The notes under the pieces: generated by a model | Databases searched by the model: none | What the model was told of the DNA's origin: nothing | The model's input: the letters and a program-made list of their open reading frames with translations, nothing else | Shown here: positions 59,990 to 64,000 of the stretch, piece by piece | Layout: the number at the start of each line of letters is the position of its first letter | How positions within the stretch are numbered: the stretch's first letter is position 1 | Assembly (NCBI GenBank): GCA_003508835.1 | Contig: PUFA01000081.1 | Location: 434,001-498,000, forward strand | DNA length: 64,000 nucleotides | Direction: 5' to 3' | Source of the DNA: Eonycteris spelaea | Lineage: Eukaryota > Chordata > Mammalia > Chiroptera > Pteropodidae | Program-made: the position numbers and the translations under genes

Positions 59990-60241
59990 CAGTGGATCCT
60001 TGGACAATGCAGGGGTTAGGAGAGCTAATACCACACACATTAGAAAAGCTGTGTGTAATTTTTGACTCCCCCAAAACTTAAACTGCTCTACAGTTGTCCC
60101 TTGGTATCTACAGGGGATTGGTTCCAGAACCCCTGTGCCTACCAAAATTCAAGAATGCTCAAGATTCTTATATAAAATGGCATAGATGCAGTAGGCCCTC
60201 TGCATCTGCAGATCAAACCTGTGTTGTTCAAAGGTCAACTG
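59990..60241. mobile_element. Tigger/MER-type non-autonomous DNA transposon, second copy
   Basis: The left end cagtggatccttggacaatg pairs with the reverse complement of the right end, cagttgacctttgaacaac. Inside are 'caggggttaggagagc', 'gtcccttggtatctacaggggattggttccagaaccc' and 'cttatataaaatggcatag', matching the copy at 27129-27499 but about 120 bases shorter in the second half. No coding capacity remains. Confidence 0.75.
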
Positions 60242-60424
60242 TTATTTTCTTCAGAAGAGGCTTTCAATAATCTGTTTTATGGAGTTAAGATGAGAAGTAA
60301 CCAGAAGTAGCCATGAGATGTTTCAGAACCACCATGACAAAGGCCCTGCCTGCTTCCAATTGCAGAATTAATTCCTGGGCAAAGTGAGATGTTTTTGCTC
60401 TATAACTTCCCTCACTGCCTTATT

Positions 60425-60496
60425 TCCTTCCTTCCTTCCTTCCTGCCTTCCTTCTTCCTTCCTTCCTTCCTTCCTTCCTTCCTTCCTTCCTTCCTT
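60425..60496 (+). repeat. (CCTT)n microsatellite
   Basis: About 17 ccttt/ccttc-type units with one cctgcc and one cttcttcc interruption lie here. It is likely length-polymorphic. Confidence 0.95.
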
Positions 60497-60919
60497 AATT
60501 ATTTATTGGCATCTCTTCTCCTCTGGAAGGTATCTGCATACTTATATCTTCTAGTCAAGCTTGTAAGGCTATGGTTCAGAGGTACAGTTTGAATATACTA
60601 CCCAAAGTGCTTGCAATCAATAATTCATTCAGAAGATTTCTTCATCTTAATACTGGAGTTGAGGCAGTGAGCAAAGTGCAGTTCCACCCAGGAGGAATTT
60701 AGAGTAGTACAAAGATTCGTAGGACGCACATTCTTAAGCTGGTGTCCATGTACCCCCAAGGGTCTGCAAATCCCTTGACATAGTTAACAGATTTTATGTG
60801 GCTATTTGTGCATGCCCCAAGGAGAGAGAGTATCTGTGATCTTTAGCAGATATTTATAGGGGCCAATGACTCAGAAAAGATGAAGAACTACTCATCTATG
60901 AGAGACTGGATGACATTCT

Positions 60920-61195
60920 GGTAGAGTGGCTCATAGTGTGGTCTCTGGATTCAGATGGGCCTTGGTTTGGATCCTAGCTCCTGCACTGTTTTGCTGGGTG
61001 GCCTTGGGTAAGTGGCTTTCCCTTTCTACCCCTCCATTTTCTCATTTGGAGAAGGTTGTGTACACCTCTCAGGGCTGGTATGAGGATTAGAGGGAGGAGA
61101 TGAGGTAGTTATGTAAGATGCCTAGCCATGCCTGTCGCATGATGAGGGCTCAATTCTCCTTAGAATATAATCTATTATTGTTACTACTGAGCTCA
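60920..61195 (+). repeat. MIR SINE, sense, nearly full length
   Basis: 'gtggctcatagtgtggtctctggattcagatggg', 'ttggatcctagctcctgcactgttttgctgggtggccttgggtaagtggctttccctttc', 'ctccattttctcatttggag', 'gggctggtatgaggattag' and 'atgatgagggctcaatt' follow MIR end to end. It is the best-preserved MIR here. Confidence 0.9.
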
Positions 61196-61899
61196 GAAGA
61201 ACAGACTCTATATGCCAACTGAAGAATGCCATTAGTAACTATGGGATGGGTTAATTTTTAAGGGTAAAAGAAAAGATGGAAGAAAGAAAATTCAAAAAAA
61301 GGAAATCTATTATGACAACCACAGCTACACAAGCCAGCTACCCATTTTCTAACAGATCTTAAAGCATGTTTATCCTAAAAACACACCCTCTTTGGTTACC
61401 TTTGATTTTAATGACACCTGGCAATAGCAAAGAAAGATTTGATTGCTGGAGACTATGGATTAGTCCATGCTTCTAGCAGAGGGTTTCTTTTAGCTGAAAG
61501 AAAAATCTAGTGAGTAATGTGAAAAGCCAGTGAATATTTAACAAACAATTTTGAGCTAATAAATTGGAAGAGAGAAAAGGATAATAATTAATAATGTCCC
61601 CGTCTACCTCTTTCTGCTCTCAACTATGGTGAACTCGGTAGGGTGCTGGGGTAGAAGCTTTTAAGCAGAATTGAGAGCAATAAATAAGTTCTTGTGGGTT
61701 TTTCTGGAGCTAGTAAGGATTACCTGGCAAAGCAGTGCATGTTGGCTTGGATATGACTGCATTCTCAGGACCTGAGATCTGGCTGAGAAATCATAAACAA
61801 ATAGTGGTGATAAATGAACATGGACCAGCGGTGGGAGGTGTCTAGCAGAGTGTTGTTGCATTACATTACATCCTTCCTGTGCCAAGGCTGGCGCGCAGG

Positions 61900-62290
61900 G
61901 AGCACTCCGACCTCTCCCACCCCTTTGTCATTTGCTCTAGAGTGTGGTGCTGGTCTGGTCTTGCTTAACCTCTTTATTAATGATCTGTTAAGGCGAGAAA
62001 AGAGCATGTGAAGGAAGTCACAGATGACACTAATTTGGGAGGTGTTGGAAACACTAAAGAAGTCAGAAAAATTACACAAATGGCCTGAAGAAGGTTAGGA
62101 ACATGGAGGGAAAGTAACAAATCTTAGAGAAGTCCAGATACTCACATCTGGTGAAAATTAATCTGAGACAGAGATATCAATGGGTGGGAGGGGTATAAAG
62201 CAACACAAAAAAATAATAAGAAGAAGCTGAGTGGACATTGGAAAATTCAGCTATGTGTGAGAGCAGGGAGAGGGGCCAATGGCAGTTAGC
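61900..62290 (+). repeat. CR1/L3 LINE fossil, sense
   Basis: 'ctggtcttgcttaacctctttattaatgatctg' corresponds to the reverse-transcriptase segment with F(I)NDL, followed by 'cacagatgacactaatttgggaggtgttggaaacactaaag' (the 'ADD/T K LGG..N' part) and 'caaatggcctgaagaagg'. This is the order found in the 3' half of CR1/L3 elements, which stopped moving early in mammal evolution. It is heavily mutated with no usable frame. Confidence 0.6.
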
Positions 62291-63924
62291 ACTGTCTGGA
62301 TGTTAGCAGGTGCCAGAGAGACATGCATCACCCTTTGTTGCAGTCCTGCCCACAGATTGTGTCAGATACTTCGGACATCACAATGTTATGCACTCTCTTT
62401 TCCAGAGGATCACCCAAGTTACCAGGAAGATGAAAAGAGTTTTTTTAAAAAACACAACCATTAAATGATGTCAGTATACCATTTAATGTTATTGGCTGTA
62501 GATCTACAACTTTCAACAAGAGTCAGCACTCAAACACATGGCCAGAATGGCATTTTCAAAAACAACATAAAAGATTCTTCTTGGGATATGTAAATGTGGT
62601 TTCAAGAAGGCTCATAGGACTCCCTCTTAGAGTTGTAGACCAAGACTTGACACTCCTCAGAGGCCTGCTGTAGGGAACCATCCAATTGGTGGGTAGTGTT
62701 AACAAGCTGAACTAGAATTTTCTTGATAGTTCAGGGAAAGGAACTCCAGCCCCATCTCTTTCCAATTATCTCTACAGTCCCAACAAAGTGGGGAAAAGAG
62801 ACAATAATATCCAAAATAAGAGTACATATTTATGGCTGCCACCAACCAGAATAGCTGTACTTCTTTCTACCACTGAAGCATCAGTTGGCTGGGAACCATT
62901 GCTTATGCCCAGATGTATCTTAACTCTATCCTCAGGCCTTTTCTATATATGAGTTACCTACAGTAATATGATCTTTGCAGGAAGAATGCTGGCCCACTTG
63001 GCTACCAGATGATCTATCTCATGAAATTGGTGCTCCAGTCCTGACTTTGCCTGGGTGGCCACAAGACACCGTACCCATGAACACATCTATTAGAGGCATT
63101 GAGATAGGAATGCATTCCCTCTAGCTAGGTTTTCCAGAAAAAAAAAAAATGTAAATGCTAAAACTAACAGCATACAACTGAGGACTAATGTCCTGCCATT
63201 CCCTGGTCTAAGCTTCCCCCATCTACACCTGTGAACACTGGGTCACACTTGCCTTTCAGCTCACATGGTGACAAAATCTCTGGGATGCTTCATCTGCATA
63301 AGAAGGAGCCATGCCTGTTGTTGCTTTCAGCCTCTGAGCTTTCCACAGCCTGAGGGTGAGCCTGACTTATTCTGGATCCACTGTGTGCCATACGTAAGGC
63401 TCCTTCTGTTAGGTCTGTGTCAGTAATCGCAGTTGAGAATTCTGCTTGTCCCCAAGCGTTTCTTTAGTGCCACAGTCACTGTGCTTATGCAGAGTGGTGG
63501 AGACAGAACTTCTGGAAGGATATTAAATAAAGGCTGTTAAAATCTCTTTGAGAGAAGATCATTTCTCAGTGAAACCTGATAGACCCAGAATAAAAAGGCA
63601 AATGTCGATATGTGGTCTAAAGACCCCACTGTGCATTGCACCTTTGTCCTCCAGAGGAAAACATGGGATGAGGCTCTGAAATAAAAATCACAAAGGTCAC
63701 TTTCACCGGGGAACCTGAATTTCTTACAGCCACTGCTTCATCTATCTATTTTTACTTTTATGTTAACTGCAGAAAACTTAGAAAGTTTAATGAGGATTCA
63801 GGCAGAAATATTTCTTACCACCCTCATTCAGAGAAAGTACCTTTTTAAAGCATATTTTCCTATACAGATGGTCATGTAAATATATACGTGATGGGGACAG
63901 AATCTAACTGCATAGTCTTTAGGG

Positions 63925-64000
63925 CTGAGTGATTGGTAAGGACCCAGGCTCTAGAATTGCACAGACCCAGTTAAAATACTGGCTCCACCACTGTTATGTG
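63925..64000 (+). repeat. MIR SINE, sense, cut by the window end
   Basis: 'gagtgattggtaaggacccaggctctagaattgcacagacccagttaaaatactggctccaccactgttatgtg' is the first part of sense MIR. The rest lies outside the window. Confidence 0.85.

Larger units (their letters stand above)
56606..64000. other. Downstream flank of ERC2, no gene seen
   Basis: This stretch holds an L1 end (57485), a C-rich tract (57714), a long antisense L2 (58700-59600), a Tigger-like element (59990), a CCTT microsatellite (60425), a MIR (60920) and a CR1/L3 fossil (about 61900-62290), each listed. Bases 56.6-57.4, 61.2-61.8 and 62.4-63.9 kb show nothing I can name. No promoter or new gene is apparent before the window ends. 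Confidence 0.7.

Noticed and set aside
1..64000. Search for CRISPR arrays, tRNA or rRNA genes, bacterial operons or integrated intact viruses
   Set aside because: None present: tandem repeats are simple microsatellites, no cloverleaf or rRNA core was seen, and long open frames are absent.

Overview
The window is mammalian nuclear DNA. It carries the 3' end of ERC2 (CAST/ELKS2, a presynaptic active-zone scaffold) on the + strand, followed by about 7 kb of downstream flank. Three exons can be placed at base resolution from splice sites and residues: 4129-4276 (coiled coil, QEALLAAISEKDAN...LKQQ), 40483-40614 (TQNRMKLIADNY followed by a histidine tract, ending in SPDQ) and 54403-54429 (DDEEGIWA and stop). 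GIWA is the PDZ ligand that ERC proteins use to bind RIM. Nearly everything else is intron or flank.

The organism is a placental mammal. Ancient MIR and L2 repeats, L1M-type fragments, a Tigger-like DNA transposon family and a CR1/L3 remnant are all present, and no Alu, rodent B1/B2 or dog SINEC is seen. The L1 3' end at 57485 and the L1 remnant at 21403-24710 resemble laurasiatherian, perhaps bat, L1 families. This is a weak inference from memory of consensus sequences.

Layout: 1-4128 is intron. 4129-4276 is the coiled-coil exon. 4277-40482 is a 36-kb intron holding an unusual candidate cassette exon (5754-5882), a second candidate exon (19921-20130), an internally deleted L1, an apparent olfactory-receptor pseudogene on the minus strand (about 27885-28470) and many MIR/L2 copies. 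40483-40614 is the His-rich exon. 40615-54402 is an intron with a candidate alternative terminal exon (52086-52166, with its own poly(A) signal at 52436) and a possible poison exon (52757-52871). 54403-54429 is the terminal coding piece, with a repeat-poor 3' UTR to about 56.6 kb. 56.6-64 kb is flank with L1, L2, Tigger-like, MIR and CR1/L3 remnants.

The most interesting pattern is that the ERC2 exon boundaries that can be checked here (the 3' end of the coiled-coil exon, both ends of the His-rich exon, the start of the last exon) are phase 0, and three further open, splice-flanked segments on the same strand are also phase 0. They could therefore be swapped or skipped without disturbing frame. 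If real, they would give ERC2 proteins with different C-termini, some lacking the RIM-binding GIWA motif. No transcript or homology search was possible, so these remain predictions. I found no bacterial-type system, CRISPR array or intact mobile element.
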